A DNA stretch of 64,000 nucleotides from Mytilus trossulus (lineage: Eukaryota; Mollusca; Bivalvia; Mytilida; Mytilidae): positions 50,423,973-50,487,972 of the forward strand of contig NC_086384.1 of NCBI RefSeq assembly GCF_036588685.1. The letters run 5' to 3'. Under the pieces are notes generated by a model. That model searched no databases, was not told the DNA's origin, and was given only the letters and a program-made list of their open reading frames with translations. A program made the position numbers and the translations under genes. Each line of letters opens with the position of its first letter. Within the stretch, counting starts at the first letter, position 1. This document shows, one piece after another, positions 24,371 through 33,194 of this stretch.

Positions 24371-24956
24371 CTTCGATTGTGACAGGAATATATATAGAAA
24401 GTCCTTGATTATGATAAGTTTTTTTAATGAATTTTATGATGATAACAAGGATTTGTATAGCTATGCAAATCCTTGTTCTAACTATACAAATCGTTGCTTT
24501 TCCCGAGAATGTTTGGAAAATAAAAAAATAAAAATCGCGATGTAGACACCGTTTGAAAACCCACCGTGTTTGAAAATATATAACCTAACTAAAACAAAAA
24601 TACCATTCTTTAATAATAATATTTATGTTAGGTTTTATCTGTACATTTCTTTTCAATAAAACTTTGCTAAATAATTATTATTTAAGCAAAATGTATCATC
24701 ATGATCATTGAACGTTCGATTTTCACTAGTCGCCATTTTAATTAAACTAAGCGAAACTTAGATTCCGTAATTTGCATTATTTTATCATTTGACGTATTAC
24801 AGGTCAATCCGTCATCAAGGTCGATCGGTTCTATCAGTCCGATCAGTCCGATCAGTCAATTACTTTTACTAGAAGTCTGACGGATCGCTGACGTGAGTTT
24901 GACGCGAACTGGACTGATCGGTGACTGATCGATGACCGCTGATTGATCGCTGAAAT
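24371..24956. repeat. Right interior and subterminal region of the outer element
   Basis: A 34-bp near-perfect palindrome (arms aacaaggatttgtatag and ctatgcaaatccttgtt) lies at 24444-24477. GATCAGTC and GATCGGTGA units cluster at 24815-24950, including gacgcgaactggactgatcg, which matches the left subterminal string in the same orientation. No gene seen. Confidence 0.65.
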
Positions 24957-24984
24957 AGTAACGCCTAAGGTTGCAAGTACTGTA
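24957..24984 (-). repeat. Outer element right terminal inverted repeat with TA duplication
   Basis: Inverse of 14025-14050, followed by TA at 24983-24984. Confidence 0.9.
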
Positions 24985-25009
24985 TATATAATACATCACA
25001 AAAACAAAA

Positions 25010-25140
25010 AATTAAAACAACACGTTCAATAATTTTATGCGTCCGAAGCCAATTTCTTGATTTACTTTTATCCGGAACGCTCACCCCCAAATATTTGTAA
25101 GCCGAGGATGTATAAATACATTTCGTGGTGATATATTCAT
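25010..25140 (+). promoter_or_regulatory. Repeat-derived putative promoter of the Toll-like receptor gene
   Basis: TATAAATA at 25111-25118 lies 67 bp before the ATG at 25185, a plausible core promoter spacing for a short leader. The surrounding sequence (caacacgttcaataattt, ccgaggatgtat) matches the interspersed repeat at 38775-38880, where the TATA position reads gtatgaaaac instead. So the TATA-like box arose, or was kept, inside repeat DNA. The outer transposon ends only 126 bp upstream of it. Confidence 0.4.
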
Positions 25141-25184
25141 AAATCAGATTAAATTTTAAAGATCTTCACAGTAATTTTGCCAAA

Positions 25185-27635
25185 ATGTTGACAATTCTAT
25201 GTTTATTCTTTCTTTGTGTAAACTGTACTTTTTCGTTAATTTATTCTGGACATTGTAATATTTCATTAAGTATGAAGGAAATGAGATGTGATTGTAGTTC
25301 GAGGAATTTAACATTTATACCAACAGAATGTCCACGAAATTCATCAGAGTTATATCTGGCTAACAATGAGCTTGGTATTTTAGGTAAGGACACATTTACT
25401 AGATATACACAACTCAGCTTTCTAGATATAAGTAACTGTAATATAACGTCAATCGACCAATCAGCTTTCAATAATTTGACACAATTAAAAAACCTGAAAT
25501 TTTTAAATAATCCATTGAAAAAATTTCAAAGTAACGTTCTTGCACCAATAACTGAGCTAAGAGTTCTTTCCATTTCACATATTTTGCTGTCAACGTATCC
25601 AAGAGAGTCATGGTCTGATGTTTGCAGAATTACAGGATTGGTTTGTGATGATGGCCCATCAAATGGAACATTTTCTGAGATATTTTCTGCCATGAAAAAT
25701 CTAAATTACTTCGAAGTTGATTATCAGAGTGTTGTTATACATAACTTTACATTTCAATCATTTAAAAGGACGCCATTAAAGCATTTAAATATCAATGGTT
25801 ATTTACGAGTGATAGAAATCGATGCTTTTGCACCGTTAGAATTACTTTCTAGTCTTATCATTCCAAATCAAAATTTTCTGAAACTATCAAAAACATTACC
25901 AGCTTTGCACGTGTTTGAAAATCGACAAATGAATGAATTGGATTTGAGCAATAATTTTAAAAATTATGGTGAATATGTTATTTCGGCTGATCTATTTGCA
26001 TATATCGGTAATATTTGCGTAAAAAGATTATCTTTGGGTTGGAACGGCATTAGGAGGATAGATGCAACTGCCTTTCAGAAAATGAAATACAAAAATTGTC
26101 TTGAATCTTTGAAATTAAATCACAATGACTTTGATTATCATCAGGATCTTATGGTATTATATTTAAATTTCTTTATTAATATCAAAAGAATAGACATTTC
26201 TGAGATAACTAGTAGATCTATTGAAAAAATTCGAGAACAAAACACTAATGGCACAAGAACGCTGGATCACAGAGTGATATTCAATACTCGATCAGATTGG
26301 TCTATCAGACTACCTTCTTCACTCGAATTTCTAAATGCATCATGTATATACGGACGAAATAATCTGATAAACAGTATAACATTTAATGGTATTGAAAATT
26401 GTTGATTTTACATACACATCATTTGATGACTGCAATTACACAGTAAATGGACTTCAGAACGTGTTAATACTTAATGTTTCACATTTCAAATGTGGTCTTT
26501 TAAATCCAAACCTTCTTCAATCTGCCGTCAATTTGGAACAGTTGATAATGCAAAGTTCTTCACTAAGTATCGGCCTTAAATATGATCACCACAGTAAATT
26601 CCTTCATGGACTCAAACGTTTGCAGTATATAGACTTTTCAAGAAATGCATTTGAAGACCGATTCAGAATTTCAACATTTAAAAGTCAACTAAACAGTGTG
26701 CAATCTTTGATACTTGAAGGAAATTTATTCACAAGTATTCCTTTAAATCTAGAAGACTTGAACCGTCTTAGTTTCCTAAACATCAGAAACAACAAAATAG
26801 CGTATTTGACAACTATAGAAACTGACGCGATTGAAGTGTTATTTGAAAAATCAAATAGAACAATGACAGTCTTATTAGATGGCAACCCCCTTGTTTGTAC
26901 TTGCGCTTCGTTAGATTTTGTAGAATGGTTATTAACTACTAAAGTGACACTTGACAGCAATGGTAGTTATTCTTGTGTCGAAAACGATGGAAATATTACA
27001 ACAACAAGTGTTGTCTACAATCACTTGCGAATTTTTAGAATAAGATGTATCAATACAGTATGGTTAATTTTTTCTGCAACTTTATTCGGTGTGCTTCTTT
27101 ATTCATTCTGGTTGGATATCGTTACAAAATGCACCTTCAATACTTTTGTTTATTTATGGGAATGGCCAATCCACTTTTCCGGAAGTCAAAAGGAGAGACA
27201 CTTGAATATGATGCATATGTAGCTTGTTGCGATGGCGACTATAAATGGGTTTATGGACCTTTGCGCTTATTTCTCGAAGAGAGACGAAATTACAAACTTC
27301 TTTTGTTAGATAGAGGGGATGTCCTTGCTGGAGAACATAGACTGTTTGCCTTAAACAATTCAATTCCAAAATGCAAAAAGATAATCTTAGTGATTTCAAA
27401 AGAGTTTGTTAACAATGATTGGGCATACTATGAAGCTACTGTTGGAATTGAACATTTCCTGGGATTACAAGCAAGAATAATTGTTATAAACCTGGAAAAT
27501 ATAACCAAGACAGAAATACCGCAATGTGTTCTTCAAATGATGTCATTGGACGCCAACGATCATATTCGCAAAACAGACATATTAAATGAAAATAACATTT
27601 TCTGGAAATGTTTAGATCAAGCGATGAAACGTTAA
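25185..27635 (+). pseudogene. Toll-like receptor, intronless, with two compensating frameshifts
   Basis: The reading starts with a signal peptide (MLTILCLFFLCVNCTF), a cysteine-rich LRR N-terminal cap (CDCSSRNL) and leucine-rich repeats. It shifts by one base at about 26386-26406 into a second frame that continues with repeats, an LRR C-terminal cap (NPLVCTCASLDFVEW) and a transmembrane helix (27058-27111). It shifts back at about 27095-27125 into the first frame for the cytoplasmic TIR domain: box 1 YDAYVACC at 27207, box 2 LDRGDVLAGEH, C-terminal FW. No other stop interrupts about 2.45 kb. Family role: pattern recognition at the cell or endosome membrane, signalling through TIR adaptors. 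Either it is a young pseudogene or both single-base changes are sequence errors. A polyadenylation signal AATAAA is at 27720. Confidence 0.85.
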
Positions 27636-28104
27636 TGAAGGACAGTGTCGTTATGGCTTTTTCAATTCAACAATTGTTGTTTTATAGTACAAATGCATTG
27701 TCAGTCTTAAACGTATACAAATAAAGTAAACATTAAAATTCTGCACGGTGGTACTATAGATATAATGACCACTATATGAACGAAAGGATTGAAAGAAACA
27801 AATGACATCAAAATACGTCTAGATGTGCTTGCAGGTATGAGCAACAATTTTACCTGAACACAAATGTATATAAAAATCTTATTACAGACGATCATATGAC
27901 TGTAAAAGTGAAATATCATTATCGGTAAACGCTTATATAAACATGGATCTTTATAAAAAAAAACTATAAAATTGAAATTGCATTTTATGTCAAATACATG
28001 AGTTTGACATTCCACAAGAATTTATGAACAAATTATCGAGATTATTTAACCTGTTTTTTTTCAAATTGAAGCAAAAGTCATAATTTTGAAATAAAAGGTC
28101 AAAG
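27636..28104. other. 3' flank of the receptor gene; no gene seen
   Basis: It contains AATAAA at 27720-27725 and otherwise only short open frames without domains. Confidence 0.5.
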
Positions 28105-28460
28105 GTACCAGGATTATAATAAAGTACACCAGACGCGCGTTTCGTCTGCATAAGACTCATCAGTGACGCACATATCAAAATATTTATAAAGCCAAACAAG
28201 TACAAAGTTGATGAGCACTGAGGATCCAAAGTTCCAAAAAGTTGTGCCAAATACGGCTAAGGTAATCTATGCCTGTGATGAGAAAATCCTTAGTTTTTCG
28301 AAACATTCAAAGTTTAGTAAACAGGAAATTGATAAAAATGACCACATTCTTGAAAATTTTTACTATTTGTCCAATATAAAAGACCATTTCATTGCTCTAC
28401 TCTTATGTCTTTCTTTTTTGAATTTGGTTTTTGTGGTGCAGGTATCTTCAGAAAAGTGCG
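28105..28460 (-). mobile_element. Retrozyme-like / Penelope terminal-repeat fragment
   Basis: On the plus strand it reads ggtaccaggattataat, the hammerhead complement, gccaaacaagtacaaagt, gagcactgaggatccaaagt and aaatacggctaaggtaatct, the same order as at 12150-12330. It is the cleanest single body in the window but has only one ribozyme, so it is a partial copy or a recombined single unit. Confidence 0.7.
28126..28170 (-). ncRNA. Hammerhead ribozyme, type I, full consensus
   Basis: Minus strand: tgcgtca, CTGATGA, stem II GTCT-TATGC-AGAC, GAAA, stem III A-U/C-G/G-C with a CG loop, cleavage triplet GTC, then tggtgt pairing back (with wobble pairs). Every core base is intact, making this the best candidate for activity. 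The very short stem III suggests it would work best as a dimer, as known for this class. Confidence 0.8.
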
Positions 28461-29477
28461 TCGGCTGAAACCCATTTTTGAAGTTTTACTTTCATTTATA
28501 TAAAATCTAGATTACAAGTTACCACCGGTTGTTTTTAAAAAAAAATGTAACAACATTTGTCAAATAGACATGCTTAATTGTATGATAATTATGTGTATGA
28601 AATAACCCATTTCTGTTTATTTAAAGCTTTTATATTTTTATATTTTAACAGGATCTAGCTATATTACATACAGTACAAGGTCAGGAAATTATGTGAAGTA
28701 AAGCGATGTTCTTTGTGTTTCTTCCCATTTAAATATCACTTCCTTATATCAATATTCAGATCAAAATCTTAGTTGTTGAACATTACCTTATATATCAGGT
28801 TAACAAGAACAAACTATTTGAAGAATAGGTTCAAATGAATGATACCGTTTTAATACACGCATAAAAGGAAACCATTCCGTAATAAGAGCTCATATTTTAA
28901 TCTTTTTTGTATTACAAAAACGTATCTAAAATGTCTTATTTTAACAGTATAACCAATTTGTTTGCTAATTGAGAAGCGGAATAATTTAATTTAAGATAGC
29001 AGAGAAGCTTAACGTTGTAGGTTTATAGCTGTAACTAATAAAAAGAATGAAAACTTTACATTGTAAATTTTACGATGTCTCTGAAGTGACCACTGTGTCA
29101 GATTTGTATAACATGCTATTTGATTAATTGTCTAATTTGTATAACACTTTTTCAGGTGTAGAAAACCATGTGAGTGGATTTCTTACTTTACTTCCTATTG
29201 GTCAATGATCTTGCGGGGTCAGCATAAGTTTACGTGCCATGTGTGCACTTCCTTTTATCATTAACGTTCGTCTTGATAACTTTTGTTTCTAAAACATTGT
29301 GTGAAATTTAAATCAACATTATGTATAATTTGAACTCATCTCTGTAAAATTCAAATATTTTTGGAAGTTCCAGCCTAGATTGATTTGTTTCAGCAATTTG
29401 CGGTAAAGGCGAACCATATTTTTGTGTATTTATAATTTGAGTTGTTAAATTAAATTAACTTGACCTTTTGCTACATA
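28461..29477. other. No gene seen
   Basis: About 1 kb of AT-rich sequence without recognisable domains or repeat structure. Confidence 0.5.
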
Positions 29478-30060
29478 ATGGACAAATGTGCAGTTGTTTT
29501 TGGCCATTCTTTCATTCGTAGGTTAAATGATTTTGTTTTATGCAATTAACATAATGGCTGGTCAAATTTGTCTTTTTTCGAAAGAGATATTTTAGTCAAC
29601 TTCTTTGGTTTTGGTGGGGGCACTGTATGTCAAGGGCCAAAATGTATAACCAAGGTTATTGAAAACAATAGCTGAAGGTAAACCCGATGTTGCATTTTTG
29701 CAAGCTGAGGGAGATGATATTAAGCATGATAGTGTTAACCCAAAGCTATTAGCTCGAGATATAACTTTATTTGCAGAGTTCATCATTAATGGTTATGATG
29801 TAAAACATATTATTGTCGGTCAACTTTTTCACCGTTTTAATGTAAATCGGCCAAGAAATTACAACGAAATTGTTAATGAAGTAAATACACATGTGAAATT
29901 GATCATAGATAATATAGACAAATTATCGTTTTGGCATCAAAGAGGCATGTGGTCTGATTATGAATCACTAAAAGCAAATGACGGTTTGCATTTAAATTAT
30001 AAAGGCAATTTGAAGTTTACAAATAGTATCAAATCCGCGTTAGGCATCTGTATGAGACGT
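29478..30060 (+). pseudogene. SGNH/GDSL hydrolase domain relic, probably retroelement-derived
   Basis: The frame at 29478 gives MDKCAVVFGHSFIRRL, matching block I with its serine, and soon stops. Another frame at about 29601 gives FFGFGGGTVCQG (block II glycines). A third frame from 29659 gives KPDVAFLQAEGDDI (block III, with the usual Asn as Asp) and ends with DGLHLNYKGN (block V, catalytic His). So the domain is complete in order but broken by at least two frameshifts. SGNH domains of this type are known from retroelements such as Ngaro-like DIRS elements and from bivalve repeats; no neighbouring recombinase or reverse transcriptase is visible here. Confidence 0.65.
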
Positions 30061-30700
30061 GGTTTATTTAAATGTATGCATATGTTACTCATTACTTTGA
30101 ACTTACGGTATGAAAGTATGTTTTTTTTCTAAATATGTCGCAACCCAACACTTATTTTTTTCATTGATTGATCCTCATTTTCTAATATTTTATTTTTCAA
30201 ACCTTATTTCCTTGCTTGCTTTGGTAACGTTACCGTTTTTTAATTGGTGCAGAGGTCGCGGTTGCTTGTAATTATGACCTTTGTGTATTTGCTTCGTCAA
30301 ATATGTGTTAATGTAGTGTAAATTTTATGTTTTATGCTTCGTCATGAAATTCATGTTACTTCAGTTATTTTTTTTGTTACGGTAATATTGGTTTGACAAA
30401 TAATAATTTTTGCATTGTAACCTATCATAGGTTATCATTGCCATGTTTTATTTTTTAAATAGATACTGACTAAAATTATAGCATATGCTAAAGAAGAATA
30501 AAAAATCTTTCTTAGAACACCACAAAAAGTCTTTCTGCATATAGCATGTTTAGGCCCTCCAAAATTCTTCGAAATTTGAAAAGTTTTGGAAACCTTACCA
30601 AAAAGTTTCGTCATTTAAAATTTACTCAATTATTGCTGCATTTAAACTGAGTCAACCGCTTATGATTTTAAATAAACTCATCATAGACACTCGGACTAAA
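30061..30700. other. No gene seen
   Basis: AT-rich flank of the SGNH relic. A short inverted repeat (ttgtaacctatcataggttatc) lies near 30416-30437. Confidence 0.5.
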
Positions 30701-30710
30701 TTTTATATAT

Positions 30711-30754
30711 ACGCTAGACGTGCGTTTCTTCTACAAAAGACCCATCAGTGAGGC
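30711..30754 (-). ncRNA. Hammerhead ribozyme, decayed
   Basis: The minus strand reads CTGATGG rather than CTGATGA, and the base before GAAA is changed (AGAAGAAA). The stem II hairpin is partly kept. Expected inactive; it marks another old retrozyme-like copy. Confidence 0.55.
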
Positions 30755-31167
30755 TCGAATCCAAAAAACTTATAAATAGATTTGTTTCATTCGATAAGAT
30801 AAGTAAATCATGTTTTAAATAGACATGTTACGAAAAGGTATATTCTCGACGCTGAGGTTCACAAATTACACTTTAAATTTGGGGACGGTGTCAAAACATT
30901 GATAATAGGTAAAATTTAAAACCTGTGCGTCTAGGTGAATTCAAATCACATTTATGTAGAACATCATGATTATGATGATATAACATCCTAATATTATAAC
31001 AATTGCTTTTTTGATATCATTGCTGGCTTTCATACGACATGAAAGGTGCACGGGTGCAAGAGTTGGTGCGCTAGACAAAAGGGGGCTGAGAATTATACAA
31101 GTTCATTCGATTCTAGATTGATAACATATACATAGTAATCCAATTAGAAATGAGTTCTATTGTTGTA
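30755..31167. other. No gene seen
   Basis: Spacer without recognisable domains between the decayed ribozyme and the transposase fragment. Confidence 0.45.
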
Positions 31168-31335
31168 TTACAGTTCCATTAACAAATAAATCTGTCGCTC
31201 CACTAATCCCGCACAAAGCTCTACAGTGTGCTTGATTTTTTTTATGGGGCATCCCCATAAGCCAGCTACTCTGAAAGTTTTTAAGCGCCTTATAGCGTGT
31301 TCGACATATACCCGACGCTCTAATATACGCAAATA
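31168..31335 (-). pseudogene. C-terminal fragment of a PIF/Harbinger-type DDE transposase
   Basis: On the minus strand, from about 31335 to the stop at 31168, the frame reads ...LERRVYVEHAIRRLKTF, then RVAGLWGCPIKKI and ending LCAGLVERQIYLLMEL. The VEHAIRRLK string contains the last catalytic Glu of DDE_4 transposases. No upstream catalytic Asp residues were found nearby, so this is a 3' remnant, clearly different from the ISL2EU transposase of this window (HIERVIG). Confidence 0.65.
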
Positions 31336-31846
31336 AATGTGTTTACATGTTCTTCTTTATGCTCGTGGTATTTCTTTGTTGATGCCTTTTTCAAATTCAA
31401 TTCAAATCCCCTCCCTCTCCCTGAAAAAACAACTGGTACATCCGTATAGTAGTAATAGGTACACATCTATAAAAACGCCATACTACTTTTTAAAAAAAAA
31501 CCTAGCTTTGTTAGCTTAAATAGAGAAAATATCCATCGGTCATCGATGTTTATTTTCCTATTGTCATTTTCTTATAAAACGGTTGTCGAATTTTTACAAA
31601 TCGTTTCAGGAATTTATAAAACACAAAATATCTGCATAAGGTTGTGTTAAGGTGTAAATACAAAGTCATTACGTAATGCTTTTGGAAACTCCGCAGGGAT
31701 GTTCAACTGATGAGTAGTGAGTCATATTTTACACAAACCTCTTTTCGTTCTGAACAGGCATTAAATATTTGCCACTGGACGTTATGTAACCAATAATCAA
31801 TCAATCACAAACCCCTTATCGGAAAATACAAATTGAACTAATATAA
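31336..31846. other. No gene seen
   Basis: Short domain-less frames only. Confidence 0.45.
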
Positions 31847-32150
31847 AAAAGAAGATGTGGTATGATTGCCAAAGACCCACCTATCCACAAAAGACCAAAA
31901 TGGCACAAACATTAACAACTATAGGTCACCGTACGGCCTTCAACACTAAGCCCATACCGCATAGTCAGCTATAAAAGGCCCCGATAAGACAATGTAAAAC
32001 AATTCAAACGAGAAAACTAACAGCCTTATTTATGTAAAAAAAAATGAACGAAAAACAAATATGTAACACATAAACAAACGACAACCACTGAATTACAGGC
32101 TCCTGACTTGGGACAGGCACATACATAAATAATGTGGCGGGGTTAAACAT
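31847..32150 (+). repeat. Mussel-type interspersed repeat
   Basis: aagatgtggtatgattgcca, aagaccaaaatggcacaaac, taggtcaccgtacggccttc, atagtcagctataaaaggcc and caggctcctgacttgggaca occur in order. The same order is seen at 47605-48080, and parts at 9541, 37665, 54590, 62955. Non-coding; I recognise it as a very common mussel repeat but cannot name its class. Confidence 0.75.
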
Positions 32151-32804
32151 GTTAGTGTTTAAAAGTGTTTAAATAAAGACAAAGTTGGAAGGAAATAAAG
32201 GAAGAAAATACATCTCCTCGCAGCTATGTGACCGAGAGTATAAATTTTATAAACTAGAACGCAACATGTTTCAAGTTGAAATTTTATAAAAATCGTGTTC
32301 ATGTGTTTTAAAACAGACCCCGTTAGATAAAAATTTAGGTGGCAAACAACTGGATCAAAATACATCACTTTTTTTTTGCTTTTCATAACTGTTTATAGAT
32401 GACCGTTACATATATATTCACGAGCAGGTATAAAGCAGATTATTGTGCAAGGTCTATCATTTTTTCAAGGGCTCGCCGAAAAATTTACACACGTATGTAT
32501 CCCGTGTCTTCGTTGCATTTACATGACCGCTCCCTCCCCACCCCCTTCCCCATTTTTTTTTTGCATTAGAGATTCTTGAAAATATTATGGAATTTATTAA
32601 TATCTATTTCTTATATTTCTTATGGTAAAAATGTTATTGTATGTTCGTTCCATACGGAATTGCCTCCACAAAGATCAATGCAGTTTTTAAAAAATATTCA
32701 ATGTATACACAGGTATAATCTCTCTTGTGTTTTGACACAGTCCCCACATTTAAATTGTAATTTGTCAACCTCAGCGTCGTGAATTTACCTTTTCGTAACA
32801 TGTC
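32151..32804. other. No gene seen
   Basis: AT-rich; a polypyrimidine patch (ccctccccacccccttcccc) at about 32531-32550. Confidence 0.45.
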
Positions 32805-32892
32805 TAATAGCCAAATAAAGTACTAAGTTGAAGAGCATTGAGATCCAAAATTCCTGAGAGTGTTGCCAAATACAGCTAAATTAATCTATGTC
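32805..32892 (-). repeat. Retrozyme-like body, left half, split by the Penelope-like element
   Basis: ccaaataaagtactaagttg, agagcattgagatccaaaat and aatacagctaaattaatct match the bodies at 28190 and 49870. The match resumes after the element at 36424 (ggtagaaaagccttagtatt), reproducing the order seen uninterrupted at 50300-50350. Confidence 0.7.
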
Positions 32893-33053
32893 TAAAAGAG
32901 GGACGAAAGATACCTAAGGGACAGTCAAACTCGTAAATCTAAAACAAACTGACAACGCCATGGCTAAAAATGAAAAAGACAAACAGAAAAACAATAGGAC
33001 ACATGACACAACATAGAAAACTAAAGAATAAACAACACGAACCCCACCAAAAA
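32893..33053 (-). repeat. Direct repeat (3' side) of the Penelope-like element
   Basis: Identical over 161 bases to 36263-36423; starts taaaagagggacgaaagata, ends cgaaccccaccaaaaa. Confidence 0.9.
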
Positions 33054-33194
33054 CTAGGGGTGATCTCAGGTGCTCCGGAAGGGTAAGCAGATCCTGCTCC
33101 ACATGCGGCACCCGTCGTGTTGCTTATGTGATTACAAATCCGGTAAATAGTCTAATTCGGTAGGTCAAATTCATGGAAGGGAAGGGGATTGTAG

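Larger units (their letters stand above)
14025..24982. mobile_element. Outer non-autonomous TIR transposon (4830 bp plus 6128 bp nested insert and its target duplication)
   Basis: The ends read CAGTACTTGCAACC... at 14025 and the exact inverse at 24982; the perfect terminal inverted repeat is 26 bp. TA flanks both ends (14023-14024, 24983-24984), and the related locus at 38757-38758 has a single TA, so the target duplication is TA. Subterminal regions are full of GATCGGTGA/GATCGATGA motifs. Apart from the nested element it has no gene, only a tandem array. A CAGT start with TA duplication would fit Tc1/mariner, but a 2-bp duplication also fits ISL2EU-type elements, so the superfamily is open. 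Confidence 0.88.
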
